Below are positions 43,722 through 58,212 of a stretch of DNA of 64,000 bases, piece after piece. Source of the DNA: Ceratobasidium sp. AG-K. Its lineage: Eukaryota > Basidiomycota > Agaricomycetes > Cantharellales > Ceratobasidiaceae. The stretch is taken from positions 5,456,001 through 5,520,000 of the forward strand of contig JAWNGF010000002.1 of NCBI GenBank assembly GCA_037039685.1. The letters are read 5' to 3'. Numbering within the stretch: the first letter of the stretch is position 1; each line of letters begins with the position of its first letter. Both the position numbers and the translations under genes were made by a program. The notes below the pieces were generated by a model that was not told the origin of the DNA, made no database searches, and saw only the letters and a program-made list of their open reading frames with translations.

Positions 43722-45180
43722 TCATGTAAAGACGAGCTTGCGCGAGACGGAACGCTCGCGGTCTTCGTGGTTTCCAGATGCTTTGCGCTTGGTTCCGATC
43801 TTTGTTCCACTTGCCTTGACGCCGGGTAGCGCGTCTTTTCCATCCAGCTCGTCTGGGGGCATTGGGCGAGGTGCAAGAGGCGTTGATGCTTTTGGAAGTC
43901 GCGAGGGGTGGGTTGGGTAGGGAGCGGCGAAAAAGTATTGATGATGCAATGACTATTACGAGTGTCAACATCTCTAACAAAAGAGCCGGCAACACAACTC
44001 ACATCATAAGCGCTAATCCGCTTTCGTGGATCGTAAATGAGAAACTTGGCAAGCAAGTCGAGCGCTTCGGCACTTGCAGCACTGAAAAGCAGCTTGAGCG
44101 GCGACTTGGGAAAATGCCCAAACGACGTATAGTCAGGCAATGATGTGTGACCCTGTGTTTCGCGATGAGTACAGGCATAGGTTAAGTTAGCGTTTGCAGA
44201 AGCTCACCGGCCAGTCTTCCTCCGTGGGAGTGCCTAGGGCTCGGAATATGGTTTTGAGTTGGTCCATGTCGCTCTCTCCCGGTAAATAAGGCGTGCGAAG
44301 CATCAGCTCGGCGAATATACAGCCCACGCTCCACATGTCTACCCCTGTACTATAGTACCTGGCTCCATACAATAGTTCAGGGGGTCGATACCACCTTCAT
44401 CCCAGAATGAGTGGCGTGCTTATCAGATGACCAAGGCTCGTACCTTGTGATAACTTGGCAAGTCATTTTCTGGGCGGGGTCGGTGAAGTCGCGTGCTAGA
44501 CCGAAATCGGCAATTTTGAGTTGACCGTCGGCGGCGATGAGCAAGTTGTTGGGTTTTAAATCCTGTTTCCGGACCCAAGTTCAAAGAGGTGGCTCATTTA
44601 CGAGGGTAAACAGACGTACGCGATGTAGTACCCAATTCCTATGGCAATATTCCAACCCTCGTAGGGTCATTGCCATCCAACTTTTAATGTCTGCCGGGAG
44701 AAAGACGCTACTCCTGTCCTTGATTACGGCCTCCAAGTCGGTTTCCAAGAACTCGAGCACCAAATTCAAGTTGGTTTTCGTGGAAAAGACGTCCAAAAGC
44801 TTTAAAAGTCGCAATTCAGTCGTAGAACTTGGGTCTTCTAAGCGAAACGTACCTCGATCACATTTGGGTGCTTTAGTTCACGGAGGTACCGGACTTCACG
44901 GATCGCAGACTGGTCGAGCCCCTCCTTCATTTGTCCAACCTTGATCTTTTTTATGGCAATCTGCCTCCCAGTAGCCGCCTCTCGCCCTGGGTGACTGTAA
45001 GAACACAGAAATATGGATTTCCTGGCTAAACATACCTCGGTAAACTACGGCATAGGTACCCTCTCCAATCTTTATGTCCTTGGTCCATTTTTTGGCCGTG
45101 AGCGAGTTGGCCTTTTCTAATGAGTCGTGAATATTTTATGTTATTTAGGAATTTTCTACGGACTTACCAACAACATCCAT
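43722..45180 (-). CDS. KIN28: CDK7/Kin28 kinase, TFIIH CTD kinase
   Basis: Cyclin-dependent kinase of TFIIH that phosphorylates the RNA polymerase II C-terminal domain. Tiny first exon (ATG at 45180, MDVV). Kinase landmarks: [18 protein letters not shown] (glycine loop), [17 protein letters not shown] (catalytic Lys), [19 protein letters not shown] (an IRE variant of the PSTAIRE helix), [14 protein letters not shown] (hinge and CDK7-type DLE), [13 protein letters not shown] (catalytic loop), [11 protein letters not shown] (DFG), a [15 protein letters not shown] activation segment, and [12 protein letters not shown]. The exon after YR must use the acceptor CACCCAG; the upstream TTACAG would break the frame. 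The C-terminal extension ends KLVFT. Divergent from Doa10 with only 117 bp between start codons. Confidence 0.92.
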
Positions 45181-45297
45181 GGTGACGCCGGGTGCAAGGC
45201 GCTGAGCGGTGGCGCTGGCGGGAGTTGACAAATATAGGCGCTTATTGGGGTCTGTCGCACCTTCAATGAGATTCTCCCCTGACCTCCACCATTCACT
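45181..45297. promoter_or_regulatory. Short bidirectional promoter, CDK7 / Doa10
   Basis: Only 117 bp separate the start codons of the two divergent genes, so their core promoters and 5' leaders must overlap or share elements. No clear TATA box was seen. Confidence 0.5.
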
Positions 45298-48200
45298 ATG
45301 ACTACTGACAAGGCGGCCGACCCCAGTAAGTTATAATTAATACACGTGTAAACTTGCTCATTATCCGGCAGGCGAGGTCGATACTTGTCGTATCTGCAGT
45401 GGGCCAGCAGAGGAGGACCAGCCACTCTTCTATCCGTGCAAATGCTCCGGTACTATTCGTTATATTCACCAAGATTGGTAGGCATGCCTTTTTATTAAGC
45501 TCAAGTCTGCTCACTTCTCGCCTGCTTAGTCTCACCACATGGCTGGCTCATAGTAAGAAACGCTCGTGTGATGTGTGTAAATATGAGTACGGATTTACCA
45601 AAGGTACAATCGCCAGACCGTCGCCAAACGATGCATTGACACGTCTGTATTCCAGTCTACAAGACCGACATGCCTAGGCGCCTTCCCCCCAGGCTATTCT
45701 TCCAAAAGCTCACCTTGCAGATGGCTAAAGTAGTCATTACGTCGTTGCGTCTTGTCATGATATCTGTCATATGGCTTGCCATTTTGCCGTATCTGACGTT
45801 GTGGGTCTGGAGATTCTACTTTTGGACAGGAGAAGCGCTGTGAGTACTTTTCGCGCTTTGCTACAGGCATTTATCCTGAGCGCTGTGGCGTACATAGTGC
45901 CTATTGGGTGGTAGGAAAGGAAATACCGAATAGGACGTATTCTCCGCCCAAGCCCCCTTCTGAGCCACTGACAGAAGACACTCCTTCGACACCTCCCCCA
46001 CCCCAGTCCCCGTGGTTCAACGTAAACATCCTCCCCCACGAGTTGGGCGCCGACATTTTCAAGGGTCAAATCATCACCATCGCAGTTGTGATTGTGTTCC
46101 TCACAATCTTCCTTTTGCGCGAATGGATCATTCAGAACGCACGGCCTGGCGTTTTCGGCGACGAAGAGCCTGCAGAACCCGTTGCAGTTGTCCCCGATGC
46201 TGCTCCCGTAGAAATTGCACAAGAGCCTGCGGCAGGAGCCGCAATTGTGGCCGCACAGCTACTAAATGCTCTCGAGCCAGTTGAAGCCTTTGAGGAACCT
46301 CTGGTAGAGCTCCTTCCTGAGGCAGAAGACGATGTTGAACAGGTGGAGCCCGAGTTGCGAGAAGGCTTCTTTGATGAGTATGACGCGTTGACCGACGACC
46401 CAATCGAGGGCGAGGAGGACTCGGCCAGCGCACATACCGAGGATGACGTTGCATCAATTCCGAGCAATTCAGAGGGAGAATATGGGCAGGTGGAGGGTAC
46501 GTACAAACCATGGCCTGAAACCGTGTGCACTCACTGCATGCATTTAGCCCCCACGCTCCAAGCTCAATCGTTGGATACACCCACAGAGCAAACGCTGGTC
46601 CCTCAGGAAGCCGAGGACACATCTCTTGATGACACGAGCGCAATCGTGAGTGACCCTTGCGTGCCCTTACAGCATGAAATAATCATATTTGAGTAGCCGT
46701 CATCGTCCAAGCTGGACCAATCAAGTAACACCGTTTTCGGAGCTTCTACAAAACTTGGAAACGACTTGTCTCTCCCTAGCTCTTTTGCTTTTAGTTCTCC
46801 CGCAACTACTTCTGGATCTCTTGGAGCCTCGATCGAGTCGTCACTGGATGGAAGCCGACCTGCCGACTCGCAAATGTTCTCGTCGCTCTCCACCGACGCT
46901 ACTCAATCACGGTTTCAGGCCAGCGTCGCGGACTTCTCCTTTACTTTCTCGGCACCTCACCCGCCGTCGACCCAGGAGGAGGCTCTTAATGTTCCTCTAC
47001 CCGATTCTCCTGTTGAAAGTCGGTCCACCATCTTCGGAGCTCTGGGATCTGATTCCACCCCAATGCCCTCGGGTAGGTTCATAGTGGTTCTCATCATTTC
47101 TTCAGTATTAACGCTTCCTATCACAGGCCCTATAGCCATTCCAACGCCTCGCCCACACCAAATTCGATTGAGTCGTGCCGGACCCTCTAAGCGCATGACG
47201 TCCTCCACCCCCGCCTTTAACAAGAACACAAGGGATTTCGACGAGTTTCGTTTCAGCTTTTCCTCCACCCCTACCACCCTCTCTCAGGGTAGTTCCCGTC
47301 ACTCTTCCCGACCTCCTTTGCCACCCAGCACCCCTGGAGTGGATGAGCCTACACCTTTGGTCGACTCCGGGACGGCATCTCCCCAGGTGGCACTGTACCG
47401 ACCTCCAGAGGACCTGAGCGGCGCCACGCAAGACTATTTCGACAGATTCCCGATTGCTTCATCCAGCAAAACCGCGTTTCCTCAAAGTTACAGTGCAGAG
47501 ACGGAAAAGCCGGCTGAGAACGACGATGAGCACTTGCAAAAATCCGAACCAAGTTCGGACGAAGAGGAGCCATACATAGTCCAGCCACCTAGACTACGTC
47601 CAGCTGACGATCGAGAGGCGCCGATGCGCGAGTTTGAGCAGCAGAGAGACGTTCGACGACGAGGCCTGGCTCAAGCACCCCCAATTGCTCCATTACCAGC
47701 GCCCCCTCTTCCAGTGGATGAAGAAGAAGACGACGTGGACGAGGACCCGCAGGATATTGAACCTATGGGTGATGACGATATGGACGGCGCTCTCGAAGGT
47801 ATGTTCGAGTTGTAGGATCGTTTCATATCGATTTAACCCTTGCCTCAGCCATCGGTATGCGAGGCCCAATAACGAGTGTTTTCCAAAACGTTTTCCTCAT
47901 GATTTTCATCATTGATCTTGCCATCGCTGTCGGAATTTGGATGCCGTTTACCATGGGCAAAACTACTGCTTTATTATTCGTAGGTCATTTATTACATTCG
48001 AATTGAAAGTTCGCTCAGTCTCGAACAGCTCCAGCCCGCGGATGTTCTCGCACTCATACGGCTCCCAATTATCGCCGTGAGGGTGATGACAGATCCCATT
48101 GTGGATTCATTGTTATTTTTGCTCAACCTTCTGATACGCCCAATAAAGTGGGGAATTGGACACCTCCTACCCTCCGTAGTCCTCGTTTCCAAGCAGGCAG

Positions 48201-51200
48201 CCACCGTCACCGCACCTCCCGCACCCAAGGCAGGACTTAGCCTCGCTGTTATTCAAAACGCAGTCTTTCGTCACTGGGATCGGCTTCTCGAGCATTCTCA
48301 CGCAGCTGCCAATGCGTCGGCCCCTCGGCCTTCCCCCACAAACGCAATAGAGCGACTGGTTTTCCGCCTGCCCGCGCCTTCTGTTCAATCTCTGGAACAT
48401 GTCGAATCCCGCTTTACCGCGTTTGGGCGAGCTGTGCGGTTATTTTCACATGCATTTGCCCGCCGATGGCAGCAACTGGCGTTGGCCGACGGTACCTCTG
48501 AACGTGCCTTTGCAATTGGCCTGGGTTACGCGGTTCTGTGCATGGTGATGGGCATTTATCTGGGCGTGCTAAATGCGGGGGCCGTGCGAGGGGCAGCTCG
48601 CGCCCTGCGAAATGCGGTCAAGCAGCAGTTGATAGTCGTAAAGGTATGTCAAGCGCTATCTCTCCCCCCATATAAGCGATGCAAGTCGTCACGTGCGGTA
48701 ACTGGGTGTTGGATACGGTGCTCAAAGTGGCACGTACTGTTAAATGTGGTAATTTGGGGGATGTGGGGGTGCGGGGCATCAGCATTTGAGGGTCATCGGA
48801 GTCAACTAGCCTAGACTGTATGCTTACCCTTCGATTCAGGTCGCGTTGTTTATTGGGCTCGAGTTGCTCGTCTTCCCAACTGGGTGCGGGGTGGTGCTGG
48901 ACATCGCGACACTACCGCTGTTCGAGTCGGCCACGCTGGCAGGGCGAGTCGCGTTCTACGACTTTGCCCCACTTACCGCGTTCTTTTGCCATTGGCTCGT
49001 GGGCACGATATGTGAGTATTCCTGCTCCTATCACCCCTTCTACTGCTTCCGGCTATTTCTTCCATTGTTCCATGCAATTACCGGTTTATATGGAGTGTGG
49101 AGCTAGGTACGAGTTGATATACTGACAAAATAACATGTAGTCATGTACCAATTTGCGCTCACTCTGGGGGCCTGTCGGGCAGTAATGCGGCCCGGCGCGA
49201 TGTGGTTCATAAAGTAAGTTAGAATCTGAAGGGTTAGATTGACGCCGGGCGTATCTAGCCCCAAGGCGGAATGCTGACGAACCGTGCTGCAGGGACCCGC
49301 AGGACGCATCGTTCTCACCTATTCGAGACATCCTTGATAAACGTGTGTTGACCCAACTCCGGAAGCTCGCGGTAAGCGCGGTGATGTACACTGTCGTGAT
49401 TGTGGTCGCGGTCGGTAGCGTCGTATATACCATACGCTATGCCCCCATCTTCTCCGGTATTTTGCCGCTACGGGGAAATATGCGGTGAGTGCGATAACGA
49501 TGTCATTTTCTTCAAGTGCTGCCACTGATGGGATGCTTTGACTTTGTGCCGTCCCTGAATTCTTCTACCCCGCACCGACGATCAACCTCTGGCGATTGCC
49601 ATCTGTGTGAACGACGCTTGAACTTTCGGGGCTTGTCGTCTCGCGCCTCTGCACGACTTTTTCCCGACCGAAAATCCCGATGGAATCACAGAGAGCCTCT
49701 CTCGGAGATTCCCGTCGACTTGCTATTCTTGCATCTTGTAATGCCCCCGACGGTTAAGCGGTTGACGATCGGTAGCTGGGTACGAGCGCGTCTAGAAGTC
49801 TGGTGGAAGTACACGGCCCGCCAGCTCCGATTGTCGTCGTTTATGTTCAACAAGCTGTATGCGGACGAGCTGCAGCGCGAGTCGCGAGGCCTGCGTTCGA
49901 TCGAAGGCCCAACGGAAGGATGGACGATTCCACAGGACGAGCAGTTGTACGGCAGATGGTTGCGCGTTCCCAAGAGCGATAACATTGCGTTTTTGCGAGA
50001 TCAGCCAGTCTTGATCGAGGTTAATCACGCTGGGCAGGCGGTGCGCCAACGCGGACGCGAGGTCATGGCCGAACAAGACGAAGAGACCCGAAGAGCAGGC
50101 AGACAGCCTGAGCAGGACTATATCATTGTGCATGTCCCGCCGTATTTCGGAGCGCGGTGCATGATGTTGATCATTCTGCTCTGGTTGACGGCCGCGGCAG
50201 TTACAGTCGTAGGCACAGCCGGACCAGTCGTCCTCGGACGCTGGCTCCTCAAGATATTTGCCCGCAAGACCAACGTGCACGACGGATACTCGCTCGTCCT
50301 GGGGTGGTACGTCCTCTGGGGCGCCTGGCGCGCATACCAATCTCAAGTCCGATCATGGACTACCGCCGTTGCATGGCTCGCCAACGTCATATGGATTGCA
50401 TTGGGCATGGGCGTGGTGATGCCGATTCTGGTAGCGATCACGTTGCAGCTTTACGTCGTACTGCCGCTGCGTGTGGCCTGGGACCCGACCATGGTCCCTG
50501 TGATTCGGGTAGTTGAAGAGTGGGCGCTCGGACTCGTGCTGATGAAGATTGGATGGCAAACCTGGCGATTGAGAAACCGCGGGCGTGCTGGTGCTGGCGT
50601 TGGCGTTGGCGCCGAAGCAGTCGCCGCACCCGTTCCAGCCGACGGCGCAGCTGCAGAGGAAGATGAAGTCGACGAGGCTGACCGCAGAGTTGAAGACCTT
50701 GGGCGGGCCATGGAACAGGTGAGTTTACGTTGTATAGTGTCTTCTAGCTCCCGGCGGGCGATCTGGTTGCCCAAACATGGTGCGGTTCCAGATCTCCCGC
50801 CTGCTCTTGGGTATGACGATGAGGGTACCTTCGACTTTTTACTATGATGTCGAGCGGCGTGGCGATGGGGAATATTCTTCGTATCATACGCCCGATAGCA
50901 CTTGGCGATGTTATCGGCAGTGATAGAACTGCACGCTGGAGTGCATGGTCTGTACGAGACCGATTTTCTCGATGACTGGGCGTTGCACTCGATCTCATCG
51001 TGCGCAGATGGTCAATGTGCGCCATGGGGCTGGATGGACGATTAACATTTCTATCACGCGACACGGCCGAATGACGGCCTAGAGAATTTCTATTCTTGCA
51101 ATGGTTCTATGGGAATTGAATAAGCTCTACGATGGGCCCAGCCGGAGACACCCTAGGTTATCCTGTTCGTCGCGTGCACAAGGCACCATGACACATCCCA

Positions 51201-51717
51201 CGTTGCCAGATCGTATTGCCTCATCTCCATCGTCATGTCTTGCCAGAACTATGATTTCATCTGGCAATCTTCTGTTTTGGGTACATAGGCTGACCGCGAC
51301 TTGCCGCTACAGATTGTACGTGCTGGCTTGGCCAACCCCGATGCGATAACGGCGACACAGACCTTTATCGCCCCCGTATGTGGTGGGCTTTTGCTCGTGA
51401 TTGGTGGGCCGGCTTTGGCAGTGTGGGCGCTTGGGCGAGGTGGGGAGGACGTTCTGTGTGAGTATTGGTCTCCTGGTTCGATTTGGAAGGACGGAGATTG
51501 CATGGAGTGGTCGTGCGCCTGGGTACCCCTAATTATTGATCATACTGACGTTTTTTTTCCTCTAGTGACGACGGTGTACCCTGGCATTTTCTCGCTTACG
51601 GCTGCGGTCGGAGTGTGGCGCGCTGGGACCAAGGTCGGAAAGAAATGGCTGCAGGATGTTCGCGACGCCGAGTTTCTCGTAGAGATGAGACTGAAAAACC
51701 TGGAACCTGTACGATAG
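45298..51717 (+). CDS. SSM4: Doa10/SSM4-type ERAD E3 ubiquitin ligase (MARCH6 family)
   Basis: Polytopic ubiquitin ligase of the ER and inner nuclear membrane that marks misfolded and degron-bearing proteins for ERAD. The ATG at 45298 gives MTTDKAADPS followed after intron 1 by a complete RING-CH domain: CRICSGPAEEDQPLFYPCKC, HQDCLTTWL and CDVCKYEYGF. A first membrane pair follows (VVITSLRLVMISVIWLAILP, TIAVVIVFLTIFLL), then a long acidic, Ser/Pro-rich loop coded by 46140-47800, and many more helices (ITSVFQNVFLMIFIIDLAIA, RAVMRPGAMWFIKDPQD, GARCMMLIILLWLTAAAVTV, PILVAITLQLYVVLPLRVAW). The last exons give ANPDAITATQTFIAPV, VYPGIFSLTAAVGVWR and end NLEPVR. The gap between 50719 and 51314 (after LGRAMEQ) is treated as one intron of about 595 bp, unusually long here; it may hide a small exon. 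Roughly 1,500 residues. Confidence 0.88.
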
Positions 51718-51892
51718 TGATGTGATGTATCGATCCTGATTAGACAGGTAATAAGCTCTGGAAAGAAGCCCATTCGTTTTGGGTGCGGGGGAATTCTCAG
51801 CGGCTAGTGCCGATAGTACCGGCTTTTTGGGTTGGCGTCTGATAAAAGGTCCATCTGCGCTTGCTGAACCGGTGACGCCCCGGTGTCTCGCC

Positions 51893-54117
<2,225 letters not shown>

Positions 54118-55906
54118 TTTTTTTCCCTCTCGCTTTCGGTATTATATTGTTGTATATAATAGCCTGTCTCCTTATCTGTTGTTTGTTCTATTGGGCATTT
54201 GATTTCCGTTCGTTCCCTGTACTCCTGTTATCGCTATAGAGTTATTCACGCCTAGTCTCGTTTCACCGAGCCCGAAGCGCTCAGGCTCCCTTTTGTTTTC
54301 ACTGCTGTCGATCGCATTACTGCGCACCTTGTTCTCATCCGTGGATATGAAATGCTTCCCCGCATGTAACTAGAACTATGACGTCGTCTGTCCCTGAATG
54401 TCCTTATCAGCTTGGGTAACCCCAATGTATCCCCATGTGGGATGCGCAAGCAAGTCTTGGAGCGATAGGTATGCATCTCGGCCTGTGAGCATCGAGGCAT
54501 TTTGATTGGCTGGTCAAGTGTTTCTTGGGGTGAGCGCTTGCTTCTCGTAATACACCTATCGCTTGGTTGCCAACTGGTACTTTGGGAAGTGCACGGCGCT
54601 TGTCTACCGGGTCCGCGCGGTCTTATCGCGGGCTGCTCAGACCGTTGCTCAAACACCGACGTCGGTCATTCCAGCCTACCGATCAGTTGCGGGGTAAGTG
54701 ACGCGCTTGCGGCCGTTGGTGGTTACTGTGAATTAACGTGGGCAGTGCGTTGGTGCTTTTCGGTTTTTCAATTCATAGGTCTATTCTAGGCTTGGTACGA
54801 GGGGCATATGCGGTGTCCAAACTGGACGTACAATGCTGATCGACTATCATCACACCCACGCGTTCGAAAAAAAGGCGCATCATGTTACTTTCGAGATCCG
54901 TGCGGGCCAATGACTGTTTGTTGTACCCCGGCCCGAGTGTTATCAGTAGTTCAAACTATCTGTGTGTTATTCCTACATCTGCGGCCGAGCAACATGGTGA
55001 GTCTCGAATGATTCCATCGCGATGCGGTGTTTTGGCCAGCATGATTTTGCCTTTGTGTTGGTCCAGGCCGGCGGATGACGTTATCCATGACGAGAGTGGT
55101 GGCGGGTTGCTTATTGCCACGTTCAAACCTGGTCAATAGGCTTGAACATCTACCCCGGATGCCATCGATGTGGCGCAGGAACATACTAGGAACGTAAGAA
55201 GAACCGACAGCGATTTCCGGACAATGCGAGTGGACCGGCACCCTCATCGACCGAGGGTACCGATCTAAACTTTGGCCTCACGCTAGTCTGCACATGGACC
55301 GATGGATTCGTTTCGGGAGCGACTGATGTTCTGTTTTGGACGAGCAAGTGGAAGCAGGGAAGATTAGGATCTGTCGGCGAGCGTCGAGTTATCATATCTT
55401 TCGGAACAGGACAAGTATAGCCGATGTCGCGTAGATTCAGGTGCACATGACAAGTCGGTGAGCAAGTCCGGTAGTTCCGTACGGTACAAAGTCACCGCCT
55501 CGGGCGCGGGCTGCCGTTAAGAACAACTTTGATGGATGGATAGCCGTAGATTATTGGATGGGCGGATACGTGCCCATCTTGCCACTCAGATAATCCTGTT
55601 GGCGGAAAGCGAATCCAGACTCGGTGAGCGAGAGCCCGTGCATTATTGAGCATCTCCAAATGAAGCATCGAGAGCTTGCCATCCTGTGCACTGCAGATGT
55701 GAATGGCATGCACTATCGATTTGAAGAGCATATTGTGTCATTAGTCAACGAGGAATATTCTGGATCCCATTCCGCAGGTGGTGGTTGGGCTTCTAGGCGA
55801 TGCTTTACGTCAGGGTTGTGGCTCTTTGCTAAGCGCCGGACACCCTTTCATTGCTCGCTATTTCCCTGAACGACTACCACAACCATACCCATTGCGCTTA
55901 TTCAAC
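54118..55906. other. 1.8-kb gap without a recognised gene
   Basis: The first 150 bp look like the SRPK 3' end (T-rich, ATATTGTTGTATATAATAG). Frames of 60-134 codons on both strands show no recognisable domain, and no intron chain gave a plausible protein. No repeat or mobile element recognised. A non-coding RNA or an orphan gene cannot be excluded. Confidence 0.4.
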
Positions 55907-58212
55907 ATGGCAGACACAACAACACCCGAGCCTAAAGTGTTTGATCGCGAATATTACGATCTGGTGCGTATGGCTGGAAAAGGGCGAATCAGATCCGAGC
56001 TGACTTTGATTATCGCCCTATTTGGCATGTTGAATTCGATCGTCGGTTTACAGGTGCGTCAAATTAGTTTGTTGTTGTCGTGTGCTGTTGAGCTCACCGC
56101 GCTCGCGTCCCCTCTAGCTTGGCGTACGGACTGATGTCAGCGAACTTGACCTCAAGAAGGCATATCGCAAGGCCGCGATCAAGTACCATCCAGACAAGAA
56201 CCCCTCACCCGATGCCGAAGAGAAGTTCAAGGAGATCAGGTGCGGTCAACTGGTTTGTGGGCGTACACTAGGCTCATGTTTTGAATGAGTATAGTACGGC
56301 CTACCAGGTTCTTAGCGACTCGGTAAGTTGCCCACAACCGCAGCAGGCGGTGGCATGCTGATCGACACGAACCTAATCATAGAACCTCCGAGCCGTATAT
56401 GACAAGCAAGGAAAGAATAAGGTATGTTGGTTTCATTTCGTCTCTCCCTCCCTCATTTCAACTGGTCTGCCTAGGTCGAGGGAGCGGCCGGCGGGTTTGA
56501 AGATGCGTCTGCATTCTTCGCCAACGTCTTTGGTGGCGAACGATTCGTTGACTGGGTACGTAGCGTAAATTTACGAACGGACAGGCTAACGTAACCTCTT
56601 GGCCATTCTTACGCTTTTGTAAACATAGATTGGAGAAATTTCATTGCTAAAGGAAATGACTAGTGCCGCAGAAGTAATGATGACAGATGAGGAGCGCGCA
56701 GCTGCCGAAGCCGATCCGAACCGTCCGACATCGCCCAGTCCTGCGGCAGCTGCGGCGTCGGCAACCGTACCCCCTGGTGCCGATGCGGCCACCACACCCT
56801 CACAGCCTAATGTGGGGAGCAACGTTGGCCCGGTTCCACCTAGTATAACACCCGATTCGGCGCCCAAGACTCCACGAACAGATTCGGGCCTTGTCAAGCA
56901 TGAAGGTAGCGGTGCCGCGACGCCTACTAGCGCTAGTGGCAAGGAGAAGGACAAGAAGGGACGAAACAAGCTTTCACCCGAGCAGAGGAAGAAACTCGAG
57001 GAATTGGACTCTCAGCGGCGAAAAGTTATGGAAGAGAGGTTCGTGGCTGAGCGGGAGCGTGGTGAATTATAGAATAACGCCGAATGTTAGGGTCAAGGCC
57101 TTGACTGACAAGTTGAAGGAACGCATTAGGCCGTATCTCTCTGCAAAGACACCCGGAGATGTGAATGATCCCGAGGTCAAGGCATGGTTGGCGAAGATCA
57201 AGACCGAATCGGAAGACTTGAAGCTCGAAAGCTTTGGCGTTGAGGTGAGTCGCTTTGATGAACGACTGAAGTTACGAGTCTAACTCTATACAGCTCTTGC
57301 ATACCATCGGTGAATCTCATTCGGCGTGTTTGCGAGGGGTATTTTCTAACTATAAATTCCTCAGGAAATGTCTATCTTATGAAGGCCAATTCTGCTCTGA
57401 AATCGCGAAAGATGTTCGGAATGTACGCAACGATCGTTTCACTCATACCTGATACCTAACCAAGCGGATCTCTAGTCCTGGATTTGTTTCTAGGCTGAAA
57501 GAGAAGGGTACCGTTGCAAAGGAGGCATGGGGTGTTCTCGGAAGCGCGTGAGTAGTGAGTTATATGCGTTCGCCAAGATCTGATAAATCATCATTTCCAG
57601 AATTGGCGTACAACATGTCATGGAGGTTTGTATTTTGGATGATATGTTGGGGTATTTTCGTCTAATACAAGCTATCAGGACATGGCACGTCTACAAGAGA
57701 AAGGAGAGGCAGCCGAGGCCGAGCTGCGTGCGCTCGAAATGGACTTGACTGGCAAGGCAAGTAATCTCAAGTTGAAACCCTTACAATAGTTCCAGTGACT
57801 AACGCCACATATAGATCTTGCTTGCGTCGTGGCGAGGCACTCGATGGGAGGTTAGCCAGGTTCTACGGGAAGTATGCGACAAGGTCCTTGATGAACCGGG
57901 GGTATCCAAGCAGGAGCAGCTATTGAGGGCTCAGGTACTTGATTTGAGGCTTGAAACTACTCTCGACTTATGGTTTTTCTAGGCTCTGCTCTTGATAGGA
58001 GAGTTGCTCAAAGAAGTCAAACCTGACGAATCGGACGAAGAGAGGCGCGAACTTGAGCGGTAGGCCCTTTTACTAATCATTCAACTCCGCGGATTAATTA
58101 TGAATGTAGGTTGGTTGCCGACGCGAGCAAGAAGAAGGGTGCACCGCCCAAGTCCCCTGTCGCGGCTCCGGCCGAAGGATCTCACAAGAAGAGTACCTGG
58201 AGATGGAAGTAG
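55907..58212 (+). CDS. DnaJ (Hsp40) protein with X domain, Caj1/Djp1-like
   Basis: J-domain co-chaperone for an Hsp70, of the DnaJ-X type that in yeast works in peroxisome protein import (Djp1) or at membranes (Caj1). Exon 1 (55907-55963) gives [19 protein letters not shown]; after an intron it continues [20 protein letters not shown] and [20 protein letters not shown] with an intact HPD. Small exons then give [22 protein letters not shown] and a [20 protein letters not shown] segment. A Ser/Ala/Pro linker with a charged [20 protein letters not shown] stretch leads to the X domain ([56 protein letters not shown]). It ends KKSTWRWK. Many short exons; an intron at about 57037-57090 removes an apparent stop. 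Confidence 0.88.

Noticed and set aside
45000..45045. Apparent frameshift in CDK7 after GTYAVVYR
   Set aside because: Using the acceptor CACCCAG instead of TTACAG gives [15 protein letters not shown] in frame, as in the family; no lesion.
54502..54789. 95-codon frame with hydrophobic stretches
   Set aside because: No family resemblance and no plausible partner exons; treated as chance.
57037..57090. Apparent stop in the DnaJ protein after RKVMEER
   Set aside because: An intron with a GTTCGT donor and a TTAG acceptor removes it and continues VKALTDKL.
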